Shown: one piece after another, positions 22,011-29,260 of the stretch
How positions within the stretch are numbered: position 1 is the first letter of the stretch
Layout: every line of letters begins with the position of its first letter
Source of the DNA: Brenneria rubrifaciens
GTDB lineage: Bacteria > Pseudomonadota > Gammaproteobacteria > Enterobacterales > Enterobacteriaceae
DNA: 64,000 nucleotides
Assembly: GCF_005484945.1 (NCBI RefSeq)
Contig: NZ_CP034035.1
Span: 806,001 to 870,000, forward strand
Direction: 5' to 3'
Notes under the pieces: generated by a model
What the model was told of the DNA's origin: nothing
The model's input: the letters and a program-made list of their open reading frames with translations, nothing else
The model's database searches: none
Program-made: the position numbers and the translations under genes

Positions 22011-23345
22011 GTGAACATCGCGGAAACCTTGCTCGACGCGGTGGCTGAAAGTACCGCGGGTCATCGGCACATCCTGCTGGCGTATAGCGGTGGGTTGGAC
22101 TCCAGTGTGTTGCTGCATCTTCTGGCCGCCTTGCGCCAGCGCCGTGGCGGAGTTATCCGGGCCGCCTATGTGCATCACGGTCTGAATGCGCAGGCGGATA
22201 ACTGGGCGGAACATTGCCGACGCGCCTGCCAACTGTGGCAGGTGCCTTTTGCTTCGCTGCCCGTGACGGTTGAGACGCAAAACGGCGGAGTTGAAGCGGC
22301 GGCGAGGGATGCGCGTTATCAGGCTTTGCTGGCCCATTTGCAAAGTGATGAGGTCTTGCTGACGGCGCAGCACCTTGACGACCAGAGTGAAACTTTTTTG
22401 CTGGCGCTCAAGCGCGGCAGCGGACCGGCCGGGCTTTCCTCCATGGCCGCTCGCGCGACGGTTGGCGGGCATACGTTATTACGGCCGCTGCTGGGGTTTT
22501 CACGTCAGCAACTGGCGCAGTATGCCGTGCAGCATCAACTGAGCTGGATTGAAGACAGCAGCAATCAGGATGAGCGCTTTGACCGGAATTTTTTGCGCTG
22601 CCGGGTGCTGCCGCTGCTGACGCAGCGCTGGCCGCATTTCTCTGCGGCCGTGGCGCGCAGCGCGCAGCTATGCGCCGAGCAGGAGCTACTGCTGGATGAA
22701 CTGTTGGCCGAATCGCTACAGTCGTTGTGCCGGCCTGATGGCGCGCTGAGTATTGCGGGGGTGTTGGCGCTAAGCCCGGCGCGTCGCTTTGCATTATTGC
22801 GTCGTTGGCTGGCGGAACGTGGCGTGCCGATGCCGACACGGGATCAATTACACCGTTTATGGCATGAGGTGGCGGCTAGCCGTCAGGATGCGGAGCCTGT
22901 GTTACAGCTCGGTCAATGGCAAATCCGGCGTTTTCGCCAGCATCTCTATGTGTTGCCGCAAATGTCGTCACTGAAAACCTGTGTTTTGCCGTGGCAGCCG
23001 TTATCTGGGGCGCTGCTGTTGCCGGAAGGTCTGGGATCGTTGGCGCTGGCAGAGGACGGAACCGCCATTCGCCCGCCGCGTGCAGAGGAGCCAGTCAGCA
23101 TCCGTTTTTACGCCAGGGGAACGATCCGCATTGTTGGCCGGTCGCATGGGCGACACATCAAGAAACTATGGCAGGAACTTGGCGTGCCCCCCTGGTGGCG
23201 CGACAGGACACCGCTGGTGTTTTATGGTGAGCAACCGATCGCGGCGCTTGGCTGGTTTGTTACGCGCGAAGGTCAGGCGCAAGAAAATGAACCTTGCTGG
23301 CATATTGCCTGGCGTAAAAGCGAAGCGGCTCATACCGAAGGCTGA
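22011..23345 (+). CDS. tilS: tRNA(Ile)-lysidine synthetase
   Basis: Essential enzyme that attaches lysine to C34 of the CAU-anticodon tRNA-Ile, switching it from methionine to isoleucine identity. The product is 444 aa with a GTG start 3 bp after yaeR. The N-type ATP-pyrophosphatase P-loop SGGLDSS is at residues 26-32. The RNFLRCRVLPLL segment and two C-terminal substrate-binding domains are present. It ends close to a long bidirectional terminator shared with the convergent rof. Confidence 0.96.
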   Translation: MNIAETLLDAVAESTAGHRHILLAYSGGLDSSVLLHLLAALRQRRGGVIRAAYVHHGLNAQADNWAEHCRRACQLWQVPFASLPVTVETQNGGVEAAARDARYQALLAHLQSDEVLLTAQHLDDQSETFLLALKRGSGPAGLSSMAARATVGGHTLLRPLLGFSRQQLAQYAVQHQLSWIEDSSNQDERFDRNFLRCRVLPLLTQRWPHFSAAVARSAQLCAEQELLLDELLAESLQSLCRPDGALSIAGVLALSPARRFALLRRWLAERGVPMPTRDQLHRLWHEVAASRQDAEPVLQLGQWQIRRFRQHLYVLPQMSSLKTCVLPWQPLSGALLLPEGLGSLALAEDGTAIRPPRAEEPVSIRFYARGTIRIVGRSHGRHIKKLWQELGVPPWWRDRTPLVFYGEQPIAALGWFVTREGQAQENEPCWHIAWRKSEAAHTEG

Positions 23346-23349
23346 AATG

Positions 23350-23389
23350 AAAACGGACAACCGGAGGAGTGTCACAGGTTGTCCGTTTT
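23350..23389. terminator. Bidirectional terminator between tilS and rof
   Basis: Perfect 13-bp stem AAAACGGACAACC / GGTTGTCCGTTTT with A and T tracts on both sides, so it can serve tilS (+) and rof (-). Confidence 0.9.
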
Positions 23390-23409
23390 GAAGAAAAGCA
23401 TGCCGGGCG

Positions 23410-23670
23410 TCAAGATTCGCTGACGACGACTTTTCCTATTTCAGGATGGCTGAAGCTGACAATGTGATCGAGCCGCAGTTCGCGTGTTGAACCCGCATCT
23501 TCAACCACCAGGTATTCCACATGCTTACGTGAGATCATATCACGGGCTTTACCGGTAACGATCTCACCGCTGCGGAGTTCCAGCGTCAGCGTTAAATTCT
23601 GCTGACAGGTTGCTTCCAGGTTGTCGTAATCATCACAGTTGATGGGTTGATATTCGTTACTCATTGACAT
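23410..23670 (-). CDS. rof: Rho-binding antiterminator Rof
   Basis: Small Sm-like protein that binds and inhibits transcription termination factor Rho. The product is 86 aa, near the 84 of E. coli. The N-terminus [13 protein letters not shown] and C-terminus [24 protein letters not shown] are nearly identical to the family. Two ATG codons are possible (23670 or 23664). Its start lies inside the end of yaeP (14-bp overlap), the same arrangement as E. coli. Confidence 0.96.
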   Translation of the reverse strand: MSMSNEYQPINCDDYDNLEATCQQNLTLTLELRSGEIVTGKARDMISRKHVEYLVVEDAGSTRELRLDHIVSFSHPEIGKVVVSES

Positions 23671-23857
23671 AATCGCTCACCAATAAGTTAGCGGCGGCAT
23701 AGGCCGCCTGTTCCCTGACAGAGGATGGCAATGCCGTATTCGCGGCAATTTCATCCAGGGTTTTCAACACACAACCCAGCGTGTCGGGTATATAGCCCAG
23801 ATCGCCGCTGCCGATCTCTGCGTATAAGCGGCGTACTAATTCACAGTATTGTTGCAC
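23657..23857 (-). CDS. yaeP: YaeP family small protein
   Basis: 66-aa conserved protein of unknown function. I place the start at the GTG at 23857 ([15 protein letters not shown]): it has a strong GGAGG site 5 bp upstream and gives exactly the E. coli YaeP length. The longer open frame to 23896 would include that ribosome site. The conserved tail [16 protein letters not shown] is visible. It overlaps rof by 14 bp and is probably co-expressed with it. Confidence 0.93.
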   Translation of the reverse strand: MQQYCELVRRLYAEIGSGDLGYIPDTLGCVLKTLDEIAANTALPSSVREQAAYAAANLLVSDYVNE

Positions 23858-24096
23858 TATATCCTCCCTTGAAAGCTCAACCCGGTAGACATTCACGCAT
23901 CATCACTTTGAATGTACGGATATTGTATGCCTACGAAGATAAGCTCTATTTAATTAGACGACTATAGCATAGGCACCATCAGGATATCAGTACTCCTCCG
24001 TTCCCCCAATCCATCCGTTACGCGGTAAGCGTCACCTTTACTGTGAGGATAGTACGAACTCAAGTACACTGTGGTTGGATAAATATGAGGTAACAG

Positions 24097-24645
24097 ATGG
24101 CATTAAAAGCAACGGTTTACAAGGCAACGATTAATATCGCGGACATGGATCGCCATTTTTTCCATGACGCCAGCCTCACTATCGCCCAACACCCTTCGGA
24201 AACAGAGCAGCGGATGATGCTGCGTTTGCTGGCCTGGATCTGCCATGCGGATGAAAATTTGCGTTTCACCAAAGGCTTAAGCGCCGACGATGAGCCGGAA
24301 ATCTGGTTGCGTAATGACACAATGGAACTGGAGTTGTGGATTGAGCTGGGTTTGCCGGATGAAAGACGCTTGAAAAAAGCCTGCAACCAATCCCGCTCTG
24401 TCGTTCTGTATGCCTACAGCGACCGCGCCGGGCAGGTGTGGCGGCAAAACATTGCCGATAAAATCGCCGGGTATAAAAACCTGACCGTTCGTTTTCTCGA
24501 CGATTGCCAACTGACCCAGCTTGCTGCGCTGGCCCAGCGTAACATGACGCTACAGGCGACGTTGCAGGAGGGCACGATCTGGTTGTCAGATGATAAGAAT
24601 AGTCTGGAAATCACTTTTGCCGACTGGCAACTTGCCCGGAAATAG
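24097..24645 (+). CDS. yaeQ: YaeQ family protein
   Basis: 182-aa member of the YaeQ family. The fold is related to PD-(D/E)XK nucleases, and a suggested role as an RfaH suppressor came from early genetics; the biochemical activity is not established. The conserved segments [15 protein letters not shown] and [14 protein letters not shown] are present. In E. coli the next genes are arfB and nlpE; here the next gene is mutS, on the opposite strand, marking a rearrangement. Confidence 0.95.
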   Translation: MALKATVYKATINIADMDRHFFHDASLTIAQHPSETEQRMMLRLLAWICHADENLRFTKGLSADDEPEIWLRNDTMELELWIELGLPDERRLKKACNQSRSVVLYAYSDRAGQVWRQNIADKIAGYKNLTVRFLDDCQLTQLAALAQRNMTLQATLQEGTIWLSDDKNSLEITFADWQLARK

Positions 24646-24734
24646 CCGGGATGATGAAAAGGCGGGCGAAATAGCGTGGAAATGGATACGTAAGGGCGCG
24701 GTGATCTACGGGTGGAATAAGTCTGTGAAATGAT

Positions 24735-24763
24735 AAAGGCGCTGAGAGGCTCAGCGCCTTTTT
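24735..24763. terminator. Bidirectional terminator between yaeQ and mutS
   Basis: Hairpin with arms AAAGGCGCTGA and TCAGCGCCTTT followed by a T tract. It is placed between convergent yaeQ and mutS and sits at the join between two regions that are far apart in E. coli. Confidence 0.88.
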
Positions 24764-24776
24764 GAAATCGTCCCGC

Positions 24777-27341
24777 TTACATCATTCTCTTCAACCGATA
24801 CAGCCAGTCCAATGCTTGACGCGGCGTTAACGCGTCTGGATCAATCGACTCTAATGCTTCCAGCGCAGGCGACGGTTCTTCATTCCCCAGCAATGCCAAC
24901 TGTGCGCCATCAATATGGCTGGCAGAGGCGTTGTTGGATAACGTTTCCAGCTCTTTGAGCTTTTGGCGCGCCCGTTTAATAACCTCTTTCGGCACGCCCG
25001 CCAATGCCGCTACCGCCAACCCATAGCTTTTGCTGGCGGCGCCGTCCTGAACGCTGTGCATAAAGGCGATCGTGTCGCCATGTTCCCTCGCATCCAGATG
25101 CACATTGACCACGCCTTCCATTTTTTCAGGCAGGTTGGTCAGCTCGAAGTAGTGGGTGGCGAATAGCGTCATGGCTTTGATGCGATTAGCCAGATTTTCG
25201 GCACAGGCCCAGGCTAACGATAAACCATCATAGGTTGAGGTTCCTCGGCCGATCTCGTCCATCAGGACCAGACTGTGTTCCGTTGCGTTATGCAGGATAT
25301 TGGCGGTTTCCGTCATTTCCACCATAAAGGTTGAACGACCGGAGGCCAGATCGTCCGCCGCGCCGACGCGGGTGAAAATGCGATCCACCGGGCCGATAAC
25401 GGCTTGATCGGCGGGAACGAAGCAACCAATATGCGCCATCAGGACGATCAGCGCCGCCTGACGCATATAGGTACTTTTTCCGCCCATATTTGGACCGGTA
25501 ACAATCAGCATACGGCGCTGAGGGGAAAGTGATAGCGGATTGGAGATAAAAGGCTCGCTGAGAACCTGTTCCACCACGGGATGGCGGCCGCCGACAATCC
25601 TGATGCCGGGTTTATCGCTGAGTGCCGGACATACGTAGTTCAGCGTTTCCGCCCGCTCCGCCAGATTCGTCAGCACATCCAGTTCGGCGAGCGCCGCCGC
25701 GCTTTGCTGGAGTTCGGCCAGATGGGGCAGCAGCAGATCGAACAGCTCATCATAGAGGGCTTTCTCCAATGCCAGCGCCTTGCCTTTGGAGGTCAGCACC
25801 TTGTCTTCGTATTCTTTCAGTTCAGGAATGATATAGCGTTCGGCATTTTTCAGCGTCTGTCGACGTACATAATGTATGGGAACCAGATGGCTTTGGCCGC
25901 GGCTGACCTGAATGTAGTAGCCATGTACGCCGTTAAAACCGACTTTGAGCGTATCCAGCCCCAGTTTTTCCCGCTCGCGGATTTCGAGCCTGTCGAGATA
26001 ATCACTGGCGCCGTCGGCCAGCGCTCGCCACTCATCCAGTTCGGCATGGTAACCTGGCGCAATCACGCCGCCGTCACGAACCAGCACCGGCGGCGTCTCG
26101 ACAATGGCGCGTTCAAGCAGATCCCGCAGCTCATCGAATTGCCCAATCTGGCTGGCTAACTGGCGGGTAGCGTCCGTTTCCAACGGAGCCAACTGCGCAC
26201 GGATATCGGGTAAATACTGGAAAGCATGACGCATGCGCGCCAGGTCGCGCGGTCGGGCGGTACGAAGCGCCAGACGCGCCAGAACACGCTCCAGATCCCC
26301 CACCTGACGCAGAGAAGGCTGCAATGTCGGGATGATCGCTTGTAGCGTGCTGATGGCCTGCTGACGCTGCGTTAACGCGGCAATATCCCGGCTGGGCGTA
26401 TGGAGCCAGCGTTTCAACATCCTGCTACCCATCGGCGTCACGGTGCAATCGAGCACCGCCGCTAAGGTATTTTCCGTTCCGCCGGACAGATTCTGAGTCA
26501 GTTCCAGATTACGCCGTGTGGCGGCATCCATGATGATGCCATCCTGCTGACGCTCCATGGTGATGCCACGGATATGCGGCAGTGAGGTGCGCTGAGTATC
26601 TTTGGCGTATTGCAGCAGGCAACCTGCTGCGCGCAGCGCCAGCTTCGCCTGCTCAACGCCGAATCCGGTGAGATCGCGCGTACCAAATTGAAGATTGAGC
26701 TGCTGACGGGCGGTATCCAGTTCAAATTCCCACAACGGACGGCGGCGCAACCCGTGACGCTGCTCGATCAACGGCATGGATTCAAACGATTCGGGATAAA
26801 GGAGTTCAGCCGGATTAGTTCGTTGCAGTTCGGCCGCCATCGTTTCACGGTCGGCGGGTTCGGTGACGCGAAAACGACCGGAACTGATATCCAACGTCGC
26901 ATAGCCAAACCCACGCTCATCCTGCCAAATGGCGGCTAACAGGTTGTCCTGTTTTTCCTGCAACAGCGCTTCGTCACTGATGGTGCCGGGCGTCACGATG
27001 CGCACCACTTTGCGTTCTACCGGTCCTTTGCTGGTGGCAGGGTCGCCGATCTGCTCGCAAATGGCGACCGATTCGCCCAACTGCACCAGTTTTGCAAGAT
27101 AATTCTCGACGGAGTGATGGGGAACGCCCGCCATAGGAATAGGCTCACCGGCAGAGGCGCCGCGTTTGGTCAGGGAAATATCCAGAAGCTGAGATGCCCG
27201 TTTGGCATCGTCATAGAACAGCTCATAAAAATCACCCATACGGTAAAACAGCAGAATTTCAGGATGTTGTGTCTTCAGCTTAAAGTACTGCTGCATCATC
27301 GGCGTGTGGGCGGTGAAGTCCTTGTCTGTGGCTTCATTCAT
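24777..27341 (-). CDS. mutS: DNA mismatch repair protein MutS
   Basis: Mismatch-recognition ATPase that starts methyl-directed repair with MutL and MutH. The product is 854 aa (853 in E. coli). The mismatch-wedging motif FYE is at residues 38-40. Connector, lever and clamp domains follow, then the ABC-type ATPase with Walker [10 protein letters not shown] (about residue 615) and Walker [13 protein letters not shown]. The C-terminal helix-turn-helix dimerisation region is intact, so the gene looks functional. Upstream of it lies the accessory scar region. Confidence 0.98.
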   Translation of the reverse strand: MNEATDKDFTAHTPMMQQYFKLKTQHPEILLFYRMGDFYELFYDDAKRASQLLDISLTKRGASAGEPIPMAGVPHHSVENYLAKLVQLGESVAICEQIGDPATSKGPVERKVVRIVTPGTISDEALLQEKQDNLLAAIWQDERGFGYATLDISSGRFRVTEPADRETMAAELQRTNPAELLYPESFESMPLIEQRHGLRRRPLWEFELDTARQQLNLQFGTRDLTGFGVEQAKLALRAAGCLLQYAKDTQRTSLPHIRGITMERQQDGIIMDAATRRNLELTQNLSGGTENTLAAVLDCTVTPMGSRMLKRWLHTPSRDIAALTQRQQAISTLQAIIPTLQPSLRQVGDLERVLARLALRTARPRDLARMRHAFQYLPDIRAQLAPLETDATRQLASQIGQFDELRDLLERAIVETPPVLVRDGGVIAPGYHAELDEWRALADGASDYLDRLEIREREKLGLDTLKVGFNGVHGYYIQVSRGQSHLVPIHYVRRQTLKNAERYIIPELKEYEDKVLTSKGKALALEKALYDELFDLLLPHLAELQQSAAALAELDVLTNLAERAETLNYVCPALSDKPGIRIVGGRHPVVEQVLSEPFISNPLSLSPQRRMLIVTGPNMGGKSTYMRQAALIVLMAHIGCFVPADQAVIGPVDRIFTRVGAADDLASGRSTFMVEMTETANILHNATEHSLVLMDEIGRGTSTYDGLSLAWACAENLANRIKAMTLFATHYFELTNLPEKMEGVVNVHLDAREHGDTIAFMHSVQDGAASKSYGLAVAALAGVPKEVIKRARQKLKELETLSNNASASHIDGAQLALLGNEEPSPALEALESIDPDALTPRQALDWLYRLKRMM

Positions 27342-27538
27342 ATTGATTTTACTCGATTTTTACTCTATCTGTTAACTCAGGTGGCCGCTTATAAAATCGT
27401 TAAAAACCCACCTGACTCCATAAATTTGTATACTAGATAAGATGTGATATCCATCCTGCCTGAGTGATATACATTTGGATTGCATTGATGAAAGCGACAC
27501 TCAATTAATCTATTCTAATTAATAAGTTATCTGTTGAT

Positions 27539-27860
27539 GTGAAGCCAGCCTTCGATCCCGAAGGGCATATCATCTACGTTCCCAACCCAGGGCGAAAACC
27601 CTATGTTATCACCGATAACCAGCGTGGTTCACCCATAGGCTTTGGTGTACAGCGCCACGAAAAAACCTACATCATCCAGCACCGTATGGATACCGGTCAA
27701 AGAACAGCTACCGGAGGCAAAGCACCACAGGAAGTTATCAGAGCCGCGATTGGAAATGTATCTGATTTTGCCAATATTGATCAGGCACGCGAAACGGCTC
27801 GCAAATTTGCCCAGACGATGAAGCAAACGAAGCAAAGCCCAAATGCGATCAGAAAAGAAA
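27539..27860 (+). pseudogene. Integrase N-terminal fragment
   Basis: About 105 codons (GTG start) with segments RKPYVITDNQRGSPIGFGV, KTYIIQHRMDTGQ and GNVSDFANIDQARETARKF. This pattern resembles the arm-type DNA-binding N-terminal domain (DUF4102 type) of phage and island tyrosine recombinases. The core catalytic domain is missing. The frame runs on to 28120, but the later residues (RASRRSARCCSLSR and beyond) do not look like an integrase, so the frame is chimeric. I read it as the stub of a lost integrative element. Family assignment is from pattern memory, not a search. Confidence 0.6.
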
Positions 27861-28073
27861 TCAATGTGGCTGATTATCCCTTCTGCCCAAACTCAAACCG
27901 CCAAACCATCCCATCCCGGTTAGCATCAAGAAGATCAGCCCGCTGTTGCAGCCTCAGCCGGGCTGTTCGAGATGCTCGGCCTTTTGGTTCTGAGATGCTT
28001 GAACACTACCACTTCGATATATGCTTTGATGTGCATTATGATGTATGTAATAAAAGACGCTTTCAGGTAATCT

Positions 28074-28367
28074 ATGGAACGCATTCTCGCATAAAAAATT
28101 TATCAATATTAAAGAGTTGAGAAAAAACCCAGCGAAGTATTTTATTGATGAACCGGTTGCCGTTCTCTCTAACAACCGACCCGCTGGCTACATGGTCAGT
28201 GCAAAAGTGTTTGAAGAGCTGATCGATCTTTTAGAAGAGAAGCAGGTCAGGGTTCATACCGTTGTACATTTCAGGCCGTCGGCTGAACGTTAAGTGATAT
28301 TGCGCATAATGGGCAGAAACTGCTACAAAACGCCTCTGGCAAGGATTCTGAGCGAGTCACGGAATGA
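28074..28367 (+). pseudogene. yafN: Decayed YafN-type antitoxin
   Basis: The start ATG GAA CGC ATT CTC GCA (MERILA) mirrors the E. coli YafN start MHRILA but then meets TAA. One base out of frame the sequence continues INIKELRKNPAKYFIDEPVA and NNRPAGYMVSAKVFEELIDLL, a strong match to the Phd/YefM-type fold of YafN. A second one-base shift near 28290 is needed to read on from FRPSAER into LSDIAHNGQKLLQ. The last codon (TGA 28365-28367) overlaps the toxin ATG as ATGA, the usual toxin-antitoxin coupling. Two frameshifts make it non-functional. Confidence 0.75.
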
Positions 28368-28765
28368 GCATCAGCATTTTCAAGTCAACGCTGATCCGTC
28401 AACAATTGAGCCAGCAAGAGCTTGATGATTTGGCGGCGGATTTTCTGTCCTATAAAAAGGACGGTGTGTTGCCAGATACCTTTGGTCGTGATGCACCCTA
28501 TGATGGATGACCGTGCCTATCCTTTGGTAAAAGAAGAGCAGGTGGCTCACATTCACCTTGCCGATGCGGATGCCCCTTTTCCTAAGTTTTAACGTCAGTT
28601 CAAACGAACCAGCGATCAGGCTCATTTGGTATACTGCCAAGGTGCGATGGGTCCCCATGCCTGCTGATTATCATCCTGAAACCCGAAGCGCATAAAATGG
28701 CGCGTAACAATAACCCTATGCACAAGATCGGGATGATAGCCGAAGCGTTCAGGATGAAGTATTAA
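28364..28765 (+). pseudogene. yafO: Decayed YafO-type mRNA interferase toxin
   Basis: Reads STLIRQQLSQQELDDLAADF then SYKKDGVLPDTFGRDAPYD in the first frame. It then shifts (about 28505) to YPLVKEEQVAHIHLADADAP. It crosses an in-frame TAA (about 28590) into RQFKRTSDQAHLVYCQGAMG, and shifts again near 28660 to LKPEAHKMARNNNPMHKIG and AEAFRMKY, then stop. The order and spacing match E. coli YafO along its whole length (ribosome-dependent mRNA cleavage). Two frameshifts and one nonsense codon imply the toxin is dead. It partners the decayed antitoxin just upstream. Confidence 0.75.
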
Positions 28766-28982
28766 GTCGGCTACAAAATGCTCTCGTAAACAGGACGCAA
28801 ACTCCATTGGGTGTATCATCAAGATGAAACAGAGTATTAAGTAATACAATCAATAAAATAAACAACAGGCATTGTTCATTTTATTACCATTAAATCAATA
28901 AGTTATACCATTTCTTCCTTCTTTTATTCCGGTTTTTTGCTTCATGTAAGCGCTCGAGCATAACTAATCAAAGGTTAAAGGT

Positions 28983-29257
28983 TTGACGGCAGAGCAGGAC
29001 GTATTCGCTACACATATTGGTGGTGCTTTCGTACATGCTTGCCCCGGAGCTGGAAAAACTCGCAAAAATATTTCTCGTTGCGGACACGTTGCTACCGCAT
29101 TGAGACGATACTCTCTTTTACGGATTCTGCCATTGACGAATTTCGGAAATGTTGTTGGGGCGGAGGACTCTCATTCATCACAATGTCGTCATGTTATGCA
29201 ACGTTTTACTGTGTCGGAACACTCAACACTTACAGGCGGTTTCGCGAATTCAAATGA
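28983..29257 (+). pseudogene. UvrD-like helicase N-terminal remnant
   Basis: The first frame (TTG start) reads LTAEQDVFATHIGGAFVHAC then PGAGKTR, a Q-motif plus Walker A like superfamily 1 UvrD/Rep helicases. After a frameshift between about 29060 and 29105 the sequence continues ILSFTDSAIDEFRKCC, resembling motif Ia (LSFTNxAxxEF), and then FYCVGTLNTYRRF, resembling the VGTxxxF block. It stops at 29257, so all later helicase motifs are lost. The parent may have been a defence- or island-associated helicase, but that cannot be told from this fragment. Confidence 0.6.
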
Positions 29258-29260
29258 GTC

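Noticed and set aside
21789..22472. 227-codon minus-strand ORF across yaeR and tilS
   Set aside because: Spans two conserved + strand genes; low-complexity R/Q content typical of a shadow frame.
27861..28120. C-terminal part of the open frame starting at 27539
   Set aside because: After the integrase-like segment the residues lose any integrase pattern and run into the decayed antitoxin; treated as chance continuation.
29200..29260. Possible hrp box before the deaminase-like ORF
   Set aside because: GGAAC occurs at 29217 but no CCAC half follows at 15-17 bp, so a HrpL promoter is not supported.
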